Positions 47,601-56,325 of a stretch of 64,000 nucleotides of DNA are shown piece after piece. Positions within the stretch are counted from its first letter, which is position 1, and each line of letters begins with the position of its first letter. Source of the DNA: Loripinus fragilis (Eukaryota > Mollusca > Bivalvia > Lucinida > Lucinidae); NCBI GenBank assembly GCA_964019695.1, contig OZ026515.1, positions 134,660,549 to 134,724,548 of the forward strand, in the 5' to 3' direction. The notes under the pieces are model-generated. The model saw only the letters and a program-made list of their open reading frames with translations. It made no database searches and was not told the DNA's origin. The translations under genes and the position numbers were made by a program.

Positions 47601-50600
47601 TAAAGTTGTATGGGTAAGTTGTTTCTGGAAGAGAGTTATAGTTGTGATGTAATGAACATCTGTGCCTCACAGAATCGTAGCTGTGTTCTTGAACAAGTGT
47701 GTAAACTTATATGGGTAAGTTGTTTCTGGAAGAGAGATATAGTTGTGATGTAATGAACATCTGTGCCTCACAGAATCTTAGCAGTGTTCTTGTACAAGCA
47801 TGTAAAGTTATATGGGTAAGTTTCTTGAAGAAAGATATAGTAAGTTGTGATGTAATGAACATCTGTGCCTCACAGAATCTTAGCAGTGTTCTTGTACAAG
47901 CATGTAAAGTTATATTGGTAAGTTGTTTCTGGAAGAGAGATATAGTTGTGATGTAATGAACATCAGTGCCTCACAGAATCTTAGCAGTGTTCTTGTACAA
48001 GCATGTAAAGTTATATGGGTAAGTTTCTGGAAGAGAGATATAGTTGTGATGTTATGAACATCTGTGCCTCACAGAATCTTAGCAGTGTTCTTGTACAAGC
48101 ATGTAAAGTTATATTGGTAAGTTGTTTCTGGAAGAGAGATATAGTTGTGATGTAATGAACATCTGTGCCTCACAGAATCGTAGCTGTGTTCTTGAACAAG
48201 TGTGTAAACTTTTATGGGTAAGTTGTTTCTGGAAGAGAGATATAGTTGTGATGTTATGAACATCTGTGCCTCACAGAATCTTAGCAGTGTTCTTGTACAA
48301 GCATGTAAAGTTATATGGGTAAGTTTCTGGAAGAAAGATATAGTAAGTTGTGATGTAATGAACATCTGTGCCTCACAGAATCTTAGCAGTGTTCTTGTAC
48401 AAGCATGTAAAGTTATATTGGTAAGTTGTTTCTGGAAGAGAGTTATAGTTGTGATGTAATGAACATCTGTGCCTCACAGAATCGTAGCTGTGTTCTTGAA
48501 CAAGAGTGTAAACTTATATGGGTAAGTTGTTTCTGGAAGAGAGATATAGTTGTGATGTAATGAACATCTGTGCCTCACAGAATCTTAGCAGTGTTCTTGT
48601 ACAAGCATGTAAAGTTATATGGGTAAGTTTCTGGAAGAAAGATATAGTAAGTTGTGATGTAATGAACATCTGTGCCTCACAGAATCTTAGCAGTGTTCTT
48701 GTACAAGCATGTAAAGTTATATTGGTAAGTTGTTTCTGGAAGAGAGTTATAGTTGTGATGTAATGAACATCTGTGCCTCACAGAATCTTAGCAGTGTTCT
48801 TGTACAAGCATGTAAAGTTATATTGGTAATTTGTTTCTGGAAGAGAGTTATAGTTGTGATGTAATGAACTTCTGTGCCTCACAGAATCATAGCAGTGTTC
48901 TTGAACAAGCATGTAAAGTTGTATGGGTAAGTTGCAGTTTTCATTCGTGTATTTGGTCACACATTTTTTGGTTTACACCTAAAGATAGAATTATCCTCAT
49001 AGACAGGACTTTAGTTAAGAGTGTGTACCAAAAAATGATTTTCTTATTTCTCAACCAAAACATATGTTGTGGGTACTCAAAAGAACCGTCTCAATGAGAC
49101 AGTTCTTTTGAGCACCCAAGACATATTATAAAACTGATGGGTAAGAAAATATTTACAATTTACGCTCAAAAATTTTGTTAATCTAAATCTATGCTCATAG
49201 ACATTCAGATGATTAGAGGCACAGTATTTTACAAACACTTTTTATGCCCCCAAAGGAAGTTTGGGAGGCATATAGTAATCGCACTGTCCGTCCGTCTGTC
49301 CGTCAGTCCGTCCGTCCCACTTTCGTGTCCGGTCCATATCTCCTATGTTCTTTGAGGTAGGAATTCCAAATTTGGTGTGTGGATACATCTTGGGATGGCG
49401 TAGTGTCGCATACCATTTTCGGGTCACTGTGACCTTGACCTCTGACCTAGTTTTTAGAATAATCGTGTCCGGAGCATATCTCTTATATTATTTGAGGTAG
49501 GAATCTCAAATTTGGTGTGTGGATGCATCTTGGGATGACGAAATGTCGCGTACCATAATTGGGTTACTGTGACCTTGAACTTGACCTCTGACCTAGTTTC
49601 TTGAAACCTGCATTGAGTCTGGTGCATATCTCCTATATTCTTTGAGATAGGAATTCCAGATTTGGTGTGTAAATGCATCTTGGGATGATGGGGTGTCACA
49701 TGCCATTTTTGGGTCACTGTGACCTTGACCTCTGACCTAGTTTTAAGAATTATTGTGTCCCGAGCATATCTCTTATATTCTTTGAGTTAGGAATTCAAAA
49801 TTTGGTGTGTGGATGCATCTTGGGATAGCGGAGTGTCATATACCATTTTTGGGTCACTGTGACCTTGACCTCTGACCTAGTTTCTAGAATAATCTTGTCC
49901 ATAGCATATCTCTTATATTATTTGAGGTAGGAATCTCAAATTTAGTGTGTGGATGCATCTTGGGATGACGAAGTGTCGGGTACCATAATTGGGTCACTGT
50001 GACCTTGAACTTGACCTCTGACCTAGTTTCTAGAAACTACATTGAGTCTGGTGCATATCTCCTATATTTTTTGAGATAGGAATTCCAATTTTGGTGTGTA
50101 AATGCATCTTGGGCTGACAGGGTGTCACATACCATTTTTGGGTCACTGTGACCTTGACCTCTGACCTAGTTTTAAGAATTATTGTGTCCCTAGCATATCT
50201 CCTATATTCCTTGAGTTAGGAATTCAAATTTTGGTGTTTGGATGCATCTTGGAATAGGGGAATGTCATGTACCATTTTCGGGTCACTGTGACCTTGACCT
50301 CTGACCTAGTTTTTAGAATAATCATGTCCAGAGCGTATCTCTTATATTATTTGAGGTAGGAATCTCAAATTTGGTTTGTGGATGCATCTTTGGATGACAA
50401 AGTGTCACTTACCATAATTTAGTCACTGTGACCTTGAACTTCACCTCTGACCTAGTTTCAAGAAACTGGTGCATATCTCCTATATTTTTTGAAATAGGAA
50501 TTCCAAATTTGGTATGTAAATGCATCTTGGGATGCCTGAGTGTCACAAACCATTTTTGGGTCACTGTGACATTGACCTCTGACCTAGTTTTTAAGAATTA

Positions 50601-53600
50601 TTGTGTCCAGAGCATATCTCCTATATTATTTGATGTAGGAATCCCAAATTTGGGGTGGTGATTCCTCTTGGGATGGCAGAGTGGTGCATACCATTTTGAG
50701 TCACTTTGACCTTGACATTGACTTCTGGCCTCATTTCTAGGTTTTTCGTGCTATATTTTAGCTATCTTTCCTCAAATGTGTCTTATGCTAGACCAATTCC
50801 TTTTGGGGGCATTCGTCACGTGTTTGTGACATTTCTTGTTAATTCTTACCATTCTCAACATGCTATCAACCATGCTTAACCAGGATATATCCTTTTTTGA
50901 AAGCAGTGTGAAGCCAGCTGATCAGGACTGTTTACCACTCTGCTTGTAAATATATGCTTATGTAAAAAATTGGGTAAATATCTAGAAGTGTACTACATTT
51001 ATAGAAAAATATCCATCATGATAAGTAATTAGTTTACACTGACACATATGGGGTTTATCAACTGATTTATTAACTCTTAAAACACAAATCACAAGTAAAG
51101 TTGTCTGCTGAAATGTTTTTGGGTCCATGCTGTTTGCCTCCACACTTTGCCTCTACACTTACATTAGTCAATAATGTCAGCAGATGACATAAGCAGACGA
51201 GTTTCAGATGGATTTTTTGCAAGTTCTTTAACCCTAAGTAATAACATGCAGAAATATGTTGTTATTTATATACTCAACTACAAAAGAAACCCATCAGTCA
51301 CTTCTCGGGGCAATTATGGAAATCAGAATTAAGAAATGAAAATATATTTATACCATATTCTGTAGCATTCAGTTCTGCATCATTTTATTGAATAATGTAA
51401 CAGTTTTACTTAAATCTGTTCATGCTGTTTGCCATTGTTTAGACAAAGGGTCATTTTCAAAAATGACAAGTTTTTCACTAGAGAATGAATATCTCGTTCT
51501 CGTCTAAATCAGTTCGCTTGAGTAAAATTCGTCCAAAACGGACATGACCCTCTCCTGCAGCAATAACTGCCTCATAACGAGGTCTAACCAAAAGCATGTG
51601 ATGCCACACAATGTTCTTGGGAATCCACACCCATTCTTAATGGATAGCAACCTGAAGCTGTCAAAGATTCCTAGGTTGCACTGAACGATCCCGAATGTGT
51701 CGCCAGAACTCATCCAACAACTGCTCTATCGTATTGAGATCCGGGCTTACTAAACTAACGTGGTTTGTTTTGGCTTCTGCACACACGTGTTTGCCTCATC
51801 AGAGAGGGACATACTGGTTATTGGACGAATTGAACTGATTTAGGCTAGAACTCGAGTGAAAACCAATTGTCTGAAGCCTGTCATTTTTAGAAATGACCCC
51901 TTGTCTATGCACTGGCGTACAGCATGAACTATTTTAAGAAAAACTGTTATATTTTTTCAATAATTTGATGCATAATTGATTGCTAAAGAATATGGTATAA
52001 AATAAATTTTCATGTATTAATTATTATGCCATAATTACCCTAAAAAGTGACTGATGGGTTTCTTTTGTAGTTGAGTATACATATATATGAATTTTTAGGA
52101 TGAAAGCAGTGGTATTGAGACAGAAGTGTGTTGCTGTAAAGGAGATAACTGTTTTTTACCTGACTGGTTTGATGTTAAACATCATCAAGAGGGACAGTCT
52201 GGCAAAGCTCAACAAAGACAAGATAATAGTGGTTGGCAGAGAACCCTTCTCATATGTATTGGTGTAGCATTGGCTTTTCTTGCTGTTTGTAAGTATCTTC
52301 AGTCACTGCATAATGCATCCTTTCATCTTGGTCTTCACTGTTTGCCAAAGTATGCATTTACATGGCCGGAAGTTTTCAGGATTATTCCTGAATTCAGGAT
52401 TTTGAGGCTGACTTTCCACAGAAAGTCGGCCTCAAAATCCTGAATAAAGAACATTATAACAGCTTTTCTGATTTATATTCAGTCCGTCTAAAGACAATTG
52501 AGCATTTAAACTTGAAATTGTGAATATTTAATGGGCACATTGCAAGTTTTAAGATTGGAGTTTCGAAAGTTCAGGATTTTGGAAATTTTGAACTTTCACC
52601 CATGCATTTAGGAGTCACTAGTATACAAAGACATTATATCTGGAAGCAGGGGGAGGTTCAAACCAAACACATCTATCCAAACAGAATTGCCCTGAATGCA
52701 ATCATCTTTAAAAACAACCTTTTAAAAGCAACTGCAATAAGTAATATTTGTGTTTATACTTAATGCGCCAATCGCAACAAAAGTCGTCTGCTTTTCTTGT
52801 CTGCTGAAATGTTTAAGAAGCCTCTATGGCGAAACAGTGTGAACCCAGATCAGACTGCTCCTATAGGAGCAGTCTGTTCTGGGTCCACTGTGTTTGCTTC
52901 TATACTTAATGCGTCAGTAATGCTAGACAATTATTTGCAGCAGACAACTTCAGCAGACGACATTTTCAGATGCATTTTTTCTTGGCGCTTTAAGGGTTAA
53001 TATCATTTTTGCTGGGTTTTTTTACCACATGAGGCCACTCATGGCAAAATTATACATTATAGACCATTATATTGTTGCAGTATAAATGGTTTAAGCTCCT
53101 AAAATGATGAAACTAAATACAAACATTATATTTAGTTGTCTACATATTTTTAGTCACAGATTAATCTTAACTTTTTTTGTTTTCAGACACAGGCTTATTT
53201 ATCACCTGAAAAAGGTTTATATTCAGCATGATATTTTTTCAAATTGGGGTAAAACTTTTCAGTTTTGCAAAACGAATGTACCCAAAACAACATTGAAATA
53301 GACACAGCATGTGATGTGGTGGAGTCTTATCCATTGTCTTGTTTTGTTTGTTTGTTTGTTTGATTTGATTATTTACGTCCCATCAACGATCTTTCAGTTG
53401 CACAAGGACAGGTCTTCCTGGGTTGAACCAGTACTAAGCTAGGATAAATGTGTCTTGCTCAAGGACCACAACAAAGTGACGCCGGTGAGGCTCAAACCCG
53501 CAGCCCCTCGGTCTCGAGTAAAGCACTCTACCACTGAGCCACTGCGCTCCCTTATCCATTGTCTGATACAGTACAACCTGTGTAAAACAGCCACTCAAAA

Positions 53601-53961
53601 ATGGACAAAACAAAGTTCTTGATGACAAATGGTAGCTTAATGAAGGTCAAAAGTATTGCAGAATGCTCCCCTTGGAGCATTCTGCAATACTTTTGACCTG
53701 TATTAAGCGATAATCGGTCTTGAAACCCATTTTTTGGTCTTTTTGAGAGTGGCCGTTTTACACAGATTTTACTGTATGCTTTTATTATGGTATTCTCTTT
53801 CAGTTGTATCTCTGTGTTTCATTCGGCGAACAAGACAGATTAGAAGGCAGCAGAAGATGGAGCTTAGCCGATTGGAGTACAAAGTTGTCCAATCAGAAGA
53901 AGGCTTGAACGTCGAAGATGAGAGCGATAGTGTACACATCTTACCCGCTGAGGCTAGATAG
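38111..53961 (+). CDS. Putative host gene: two-domain Ly6/three-finger type I membrane protein (six exons, 5' incomplete)
   Basis: Joining 38111-38205, 39737-39969, 44144-44276, 46523-46701, 52099-52288 and 53804-53961 gives one open frame of about 328 codons ending in TAG. Every border is GT-AG and every phase matches (1, 0, 1, 0, 1), which chance ORFs would not give. The product has two cysteine-rich segments. Each ends in a CC-x(4)-C element (FCCNSNNCN; VCCCKGDNCF) typical of Ly6/uPAR three-finger domains and the related activin/BMP receptor ectodomains. A hydrophobic span (TLLICIGVALAFLAVFVSLC) follows, then a basic stop-transfer stretch (RRTRQIRRQQK) and a tail of about 45 residues rich in Glu, Asp and Ser. 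No kinase follows. The start codon and most of the signal peptide must lie upstream of 38111 and were not found. I infer a cell-surface receptor or co-receptor; the ligand is unknown. Confidence 0.72.
38275..38522. mobile_element. TTAA hairpin MITE (atgcgccaatcgcaac family), copy 2
   Basis: TTAA at both ends, then cccttaatgcgcc and a degraded mirror. The hairpin core is tcagactgctcctatagg. It lies in the intron after exon a. Confidence 0.75.
38616..38661. repeat. Hairpin in the intron after exon a
   Basis: taaaggaaagaatatgctcc and gggagcttattctttcctt fold back with a very short loop. Confidence 0.55.
39086..39305. mobile_element. TTAA-flanked MITE, TIR ccctttactccat
   Basis: TTAA occurs at 39082-39085 and 39306-39309. 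The ends ccctttactccat and atggagtaaaggg are inverted, with a central hairpin (agcatttgctctttctgagc). The TTAA target and CCCTT terminus suggest a piggyBac-type MITE. Confidence 0.65.
39737..39969 (+). CDS. Exon b of the Ly6-like gene (core of domain 1)
   Basis: The acceptor is taattcaag and the donor gag|gtaaag. It begins with two bases that complete the Gly codon and ends in phase 0. It encodes the middle of the first three-finger-like domain, with cysteines in GYFCMVFEYY, LYTCDTQ and HMCDDKE. A TTAA-flanked hairpin MITE starts about 20 bases past the donor. Confidence 0.7.
39989..40236. mobile_element. TTAA hairpin MITE (atgcgccaatcgcaac family), copy 3
   Basis: TTAA occurs at 39989-39992 and 40233-40236. 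It begins only 19 bases after the exon b donor. The core hairpin cagactgctcctataggag is intact. Confidence 0.75.
40272..40612. mobile_element. MITE with TIR aatttgagaaattatttttt
   Basis: Left 40272-40322 and right 40569-40612 are inverted (ggaaaacaccaggttttact against gtaaaacctgtgttttcc). The interior holds two to three copies of a roughly 110-base unit with 'cctattcctggcatatgttt'. It lies in the intron after exon b. Confidence 0.55.
40976..41183 (+). mobile_element. tRNA-derived SINE (type 2) with a perfect 13-bp TSD
   Basis: Box A-like gtggctcagtggtagagtgc and box B cgggttcgcgcc, then the body gagcaagacacatttatcct, ggttcaacccaggaag and tail aatcaaatcaaacaagc. 'ctaaagtcagttg' flanks it on both sides (40963-40975, 41184-41196). 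Confidence 0.88.
41545..41620 (+). repeat. (ATC)n microsatellite
   Basis: About 25 perfect trinucleotide units. The poly-Ile and poly-Asp ORFs on the two strands are artefacts of this repeat. Confidence 0.95.
42003..42219. mobile_element. TTAA hairpin MITE (cttaaagcgccacc family)
   Basis: TTAA occurs at both ends (42003-42006, 42216-42219), followed by cccttaaagcgcc and the mirror ggcgctttaaggg. The central hairpin is gataatcgtctgctggcaga. A sister copy is at 55300. Confidence 0.72.
42805..42960 (-). mobile_element. 5'-truncated type 2 SINE inside a tandem repeat
   Basis: The body and part of box B (gtgaggctcgaac) are present; the rest of the head is missing. The flanks 'aaattcaccatg' and 'aaattctccatg' look like a target duplication. 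Confidence 0.72.
43190..43337 (+). mobile_element. 5'-truncated non-LTR retrotransposon tail with (GAT)n end
   Basis: It encodes GRPKQTWKKLTEKDCREWMM, a typical non-LTR C-terminal tail, and ends in gatgatgatgat. It is inserted inside one unit of the surrounding tandem repeat; removing it restores the unit around 'ggtcacattg', with only a few bases duplicated. Confidence 0.6.
44144..44276 (+). CDS. Exon c of the Ly6-like gene (end of domain 1, start of domain 2)
   Basis: The acceptor is ttgtatttgtag and the donor tcatcag|gtatgt. It starts in phase 0 and ends in phase 1. It contains the diagnostic FCCNSNNCNN motif that closes domain 1, and then HTCIAG, which probably opens domain 2. The 3' part of this exon and its donor are repeated in tandem in the next intron with an 85-base period, so this is the first of about nine near-identical donors. 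Confidence 0.72.
44190..44985 (+). repeat. 85-bp minisatellite made from exon c end plus its donor
   Basis: The phrase 'ggaacatat' recurs at exactly 85-base steps (44225, 44310, 44395, 44480, 44565, 44650, 44735, 44820, 44905). Each unit holds the exon-derived segment (ctcaggaacatatgcat to catcag) followed by the donor-like gtatgtaac. The first unit is the real exon end; the others lie in the intron. The period is not a multiple of three, so use of a later donor would change the reading frame. Confidence 0.92.
45495..45745. mobile_element. MITE (ttcaggattattcctgaatt family), copy 1
   Basis: The hairpin gaggctgactttccaaagaa and mirror occur near the left. The right arm 'ccggattttggaaattatga' is close to that of the copy at 52365. 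A G12 run lies inside. Confidence 0.55.
45962..46268 (+). mobile_element. tRNA-derived SINE (type 1), in the intron after exon c
   Basis: Head gggcccgtagtgcagtcagt, damaged box B (gcgagttcattatccagg), standard body and an aaacaaacaaac tail. Confidence 0.78.
46455..46503. repeat. Solo hairpin of the ttcaggattattcctgaatt family
   Basis: ttttgaggctgacttcctat and its mirror form a stem of about 20 bp. It ends about 20 bases upstream of the exon d acceptor. Confidence 0.6.
46523..46701 (+). CDS. Exon d of the Ly6-like gene (body of domain 2)
   Basis: The acceptor is tttttgtacag and the donor tatgg|gtaagt. Two leading bases complete the Gly codon from exon c, and the exon ends in phase 0. It encodes RWCPTEKMPC, YSCDVMNICASQ and LQACKVIW, the middle of the second cysteine-rich domain. 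The last roughly 95 bases, including the donor, are the founder-type unit of a 23-copy minisatellite that fills the next 2.3 kb. Confidence 0.7.
46608..48935 (+). repeat. About 101-bp minisatellite (23 copies) made from exon d end plus its donor
   Basis: 'gcctcacagaat' recurs about every 101-102 bases from 46651 to 48877, 23 times. Each unit is a 42-base segment after cctcacag (ending in 'tatgg' or a variant) followed by gtaagt and about 53 further bases. Two unit types (tggaagaaagatatagtaag versus tggaagagagatatagttg) tend to alternate in the early part, so the array probably grew partly by dimers. The first unit overlaps exon d. Confidence 0.93.
49012..49205. mobile_element. Palindromic MITE (gagtgtgtaccaaaaaatga family)
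   Basis: The centre is a perfect foldback, tcaaaagaaccgtctcaatg and mirror. A related, less complete copy is at 40672-40812. Confidence 0.55.
49245..50825. repeat. Tandem-repeat-bearing element with inverted ends (atgcccccaaaggaag)
   Basis: The ends atgcccccaaaggaa and ttccttttgggggcat are inverted. Inside are about ten units of roughly 145 bases with 'catatctcctatattctttg', 'gtgtggatgcatcttgggat' and 'gtgaccttgacctctgacct'. (TCCG)n lies near the left end. It is in the intron before exon e. Confidence 0.85.
51271..52079 (-). mobile_element. Tc1-like element with long TIRs and a transposase C-terminal remnant
   Basis: The inverted repeats (ctcaactacaaaagaaaccc and its mirror) extend about 200 bases at each end and are flanked by TATA. 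The middle, read on the minus strand (about 51750-51530), encodes SPDLNTIEQLLDEFWRHIRD and, after stops, RPRYEAVIAAGEGHV, the C-terminal catalytic region of Tc1 transposases. The N-terminal domains are missing. Its right end lies about 20 bases upstream of exon e. Confidence 0.7.
52099..52288 (+). CDS. Exon e of the Ly6-like gene (end of domain 2, most of the membrane span)
   Basis: The acceptor is gaatttttag and the donor gctgttt|gtaagt. It starts in phase 0 with DESSGIETEVCCCKGDNC, the closing motif of domain 2. A hydrophilic Gln/His-rich stalk and the first part of a hydrophobic segment follow. A Tc1-type element with long inverted repeats ends about 20 bases upstream of the acceptor. Confidence 0.75.
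52365..52610. mobile_element. MITE (ttcaggattattcctgaatt family), copy 2
   Basis: It contains the hairpin ttgaggctgactttccacag and mirror, and an outer arm ggattttggaaattttgaac. It starts about 75 bases after the exon e donor. Relatives are at 45495-45745 and 46455-46503. Confidence 0.55.
52759..53000. mobile_element. TTAA hairpin MITE (atgcgccaatcgcaac family), copy 4
   Basis: The left TTAA is degraded (acttaatgcgcc). The right end ggcgctttaagggttaa is intact. It lies in the intron between exons e and f. Confidence 0.7.
53340..53551 (-). mobile_element. tRNA-derived SINE (type 2), minus strand, with a perfect 13-bp TSD
   Basis: This is the full element read in reverse: the tail gttttgtttgtttg comes first, then the body, box B and box A (gcactctaccactgagccac). 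'ttatccattgtct' flanks it (53327-53339, 53552-53564). It lies in the intron between exons e and f. Confidence 0.88.
53571..53776. mobile_element. TA-flanked palindromic MITE (gcattctgcaatactttt family)
   Basis: Near-perfect foldback: aaagtattgcagaatgctcc and its mirror at the centre; the outer ends are tacaacctgtgtaaaacagc and gccgttttacacagatttta. It ends 28 bases before exon f. Confidence 0.72.
53804..53961 (+). CDS. Exon f of the Ly6-like gene (end of the membrane span, cytoplasmic tail, stop)
   Basis: The acceptor is tattctctttcag. Two leading bases complete a Phe codon split from exon e. It encodes the end of the membrane helix, the basic RRTRQIRRQQK anchor and an acidic tail ending HILPAEAR before TAG at 53959-53961. 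The 3' UTR follows. A palindromic MITE ends about 28 bases upstream of the acceptor. Confidence 0.72.
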
Positions 53962-54060
53962 TAGCGGGACAGTGAGACTGAGCTCACTTGCCATATCTCA
54001 TCTCCCTGACAGAGCTTTAGATAGGAGGAGTATCCACATTGTGTTGTTGTTGTTGTTGTT

Positions 54061-54220
54061 TTCAACCAAAAATTGCAATAGTTTTCTTATTTTTTAGCAA
54101 AAACAATTGTTATGGTGCTCATTGGAATCATCTCTGTGAGACGATTCCAATGAACAGCATAACAAATGCTTTTATGAAGAAGTCGGAAAACTATCATCAT
54201 TTTTGGTTGAAAATAATCAT
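54061..54220. mobile_element. Palindromic MITE in the 3' region of the Ly6-like gene
   Basis: tttcaaccaaaaattgcaat at the left mirrors 'atcatttttggttgaaaa' at the right; the inner hairpin is tcattggaatcatctctgtg and mirror. It lies about 100 bases after the stop codon. Confidence 0.6.
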
Positions 54221-55299
54221 CAACATGAACAACAAAATTCTTATCTTTGGCAATGCACTGTGATTTTGTAGCAATCGTTAGAATCTCCACATGTGGGCCC
54301 AGTTGCTCAGATCATTGTAGACAGAATTATATCTTCATTTCTCTATTCATGTTGAAAATTCAATATGGTGAGATTTTGATGGAAAAAAAAAACAATTTGA
54401 GGGACTTTTGCATTGCAGAAATTATTTTAATCAAATAATCTCTCTCTCAAAATCTTCAGATGGAGAGGTATCCCTTGTTCTCCTATTATCGTCAGTCCTC
54501 ACGTTCTCGTCCACCTCTACATTCTTGAATAACTGAGCATCAAACAGCACCATGAAAAATCGTTATGGTAACATCAACAAAGATTCAGTCACATTGACAG
54601 AAAAATTTGGCAGTGGAAGTGATAATAATCAGATAAAATCCATGTTGGTAGGATGTTTTCAAAGAAAATTATGGCAGACAAAACTGAAACAAGTGACCAA
54701 CATTTCACATGTACTTTCATTTTCTGAGGCACATGATAAATTACCCAGAATTCTAAACAAAATAGAAAGTGCTTAGTCATGCTCAAATATATTGATCAGA
54801 ATGCCATTTAAATGGTGTTGTTCGATAACTGGAGAACAAATCCAAATGTTATCCAAGGTCAAGGTAGGTTTTTTTTGCCTCATGTTTTCAGAGAAATACT
54901 GAATGGAACTTTACAAAGTAAGTAAGAAGGCAAAGATCAGGAAGAAAAAATGCAGAATATATTCTTAGTAGAAGTGCCTTTGCAGAGATCACAGAAAATA
55001 CAAGTAACTTTTGCAGCTTACAACAATCAAAGCTTTTTAAAAATTAGGCGGCGAGAACTGGAGAAAACTGCATAGATCGTCGGAAACATAGTCAGAAATT
55101 TAGTTTGACAGCGACACATGAGCAGAGCCATAAAACCTGATTTCCGACCATATATCGGACGATATACCTCCCCAAATGAAGATTTTGAATATGGTTATCC
55201 CCATTCTAATGTATTTCTGCGCTTGTTTATCGTTAGAATCTGTTTCACCTCAAATTAGGGTTTTGCAAGCCACATCTCATCCGAAGAAATGTGATATAA
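54221..55299. other. Probable 3'-flanking DNA, no gene seen
   Basis: A 74-codon ORF at 54552-54776 has no recognisable domain. Part of this stretch may belong to the 3' UTR of the Ly6-like gene. Confidence 0.4.
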
Positions 55300-55514
55300 T
55301 TAACCCTTAAAGAGCCAACCACGACACCAGCAGACAACAAATTTTGCTACATTTTCCCCAATTTTCGACAAAAAAAAGGTATGATACTACATGAGAATCC
55401 TCTGCCAGCAGATGATTCTCATGAAATATCATGCCTTATTGGTTATTTTTGAAAAAGCGGCAAAATTTGAAATTGTCGTCTGCTGCAAATTAAAGGTGGC
55501 ACTTTAAGGGTTAA
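55300..55514. mobile_element. TTAA hairpin MITE (cttaaagcgccacc family), second copy
   Basis: TTAA at both ends. The interior hairpin is ctctgccagcagatgattct. It reads in the opposite orientation to the copy at 42003. A partial relative lies at 57895-58015. Confidence 0.7.
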
Positions 55515-55859
55515 TGACGACAAACTATTTCCGACAGTATATTGCCTATATAGTGTCGCAAATTTCTAGTGTTATCCGATCAGATATTGTGTTACAATAG
55601 CGAGTGCATTTGAATTGTTTTTATCTTTTAAAAAGTTGAAAATATTTTAATAGAAGAAATATCATAATCCTGATAATGTTCATGACATAACAAACCTGTA
55701 ACCAAGAGTTATTATATATGCAGTCCTACAATATTTACTACACATCCTTACACTACGGAAAAACAGAGACATCTTTCTAGCAAATATTCATATTTTAACT
55801 ATGCTAGCAAATATTTATATTCGAGTTTAAAGACACTAATGAGAGTAACTGGATCATGA

Positions 55860-56062
55860 TCCTTAACTCTTTGCCCGCTGGGTATTTTTCATGCTTTTTT
55901 GTCGTCTGCTAATTTTTTCAAAATTAACTATTTCGAAAGAAATTGAGGAATACCATCAGAGTGTCGAACAGTTTGGATCGAGATCAAACCCAGCAGTTCT
56001 CATCTGGGTCCAACCTGTTTGCAAAGGTTATCAGCAGACGACACTAGTAGGCAAAGAGTAAA
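55860..56062. mobile_element. Hairpin MITE (gtttggatccagatcagg family), copy 4
   Basis: The ends are ttaactctttgcccgctggg and ctagtaggcaaagagtaaa. The inner arms are gtcgtctgct and atcagcagacgac. This is the best-preserved outer ends of the family. Confidence 0.65.
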
Positions 56063-56164
56063 TCCCTTTTGTAATCATCGGATCATTATCATCAAAACAG
56101 GCTGATCAAGTTGACTGCTAAATAGTGGACCAGACAGTGAGAAAATAGTACACATTGCATAAGT

Positions 56165-56325
56165 GTAAAAAATGCCCTAAAAATGTCATCTGCTTTTTAC
56201 GTTTGCTGATAACTTTTGCAAACCATTTGGACCCAGATCAGGACAGGTCCTGATCTGGGTCCAAACGGTTTGCAAAAGTAATCAGCAGACAACAAAAGTC
56301 ACCATTAGAAGGCAAACAGTTAAAT
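56165..56325. mobile_element. Hairpin MITE (gtttggatccagatcagg family), copy 5
   Basis: A very strong central palindrome, ggacccagatcaggacaggt, followed by its mirror; arms of about 60 bases fold back almost perfectly. Confidence 0.65.

Noticed and set aside
44190..48935. CRISPR-like arrays
   Set aside because: The units are contiguous with no unique spacers, and the sequence is eukaryotic intron DNA.
46600..48935. Model of 23 true 42-base mini-exons
   Set aside because: 'cctcacag' has a weak pyrimidine tract and 59 bases is very short for an intron here. Kept only as a testable alternative in the findings.
46497..48960. Series of 81-codon ORFs with YSCDVMNICASQ on the plus strand and similar ones on the minus strand
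   Set aside because: They read through the exon-donor minisatellite. Only the first unit belongs to a supported exon; the others cross donor sites.
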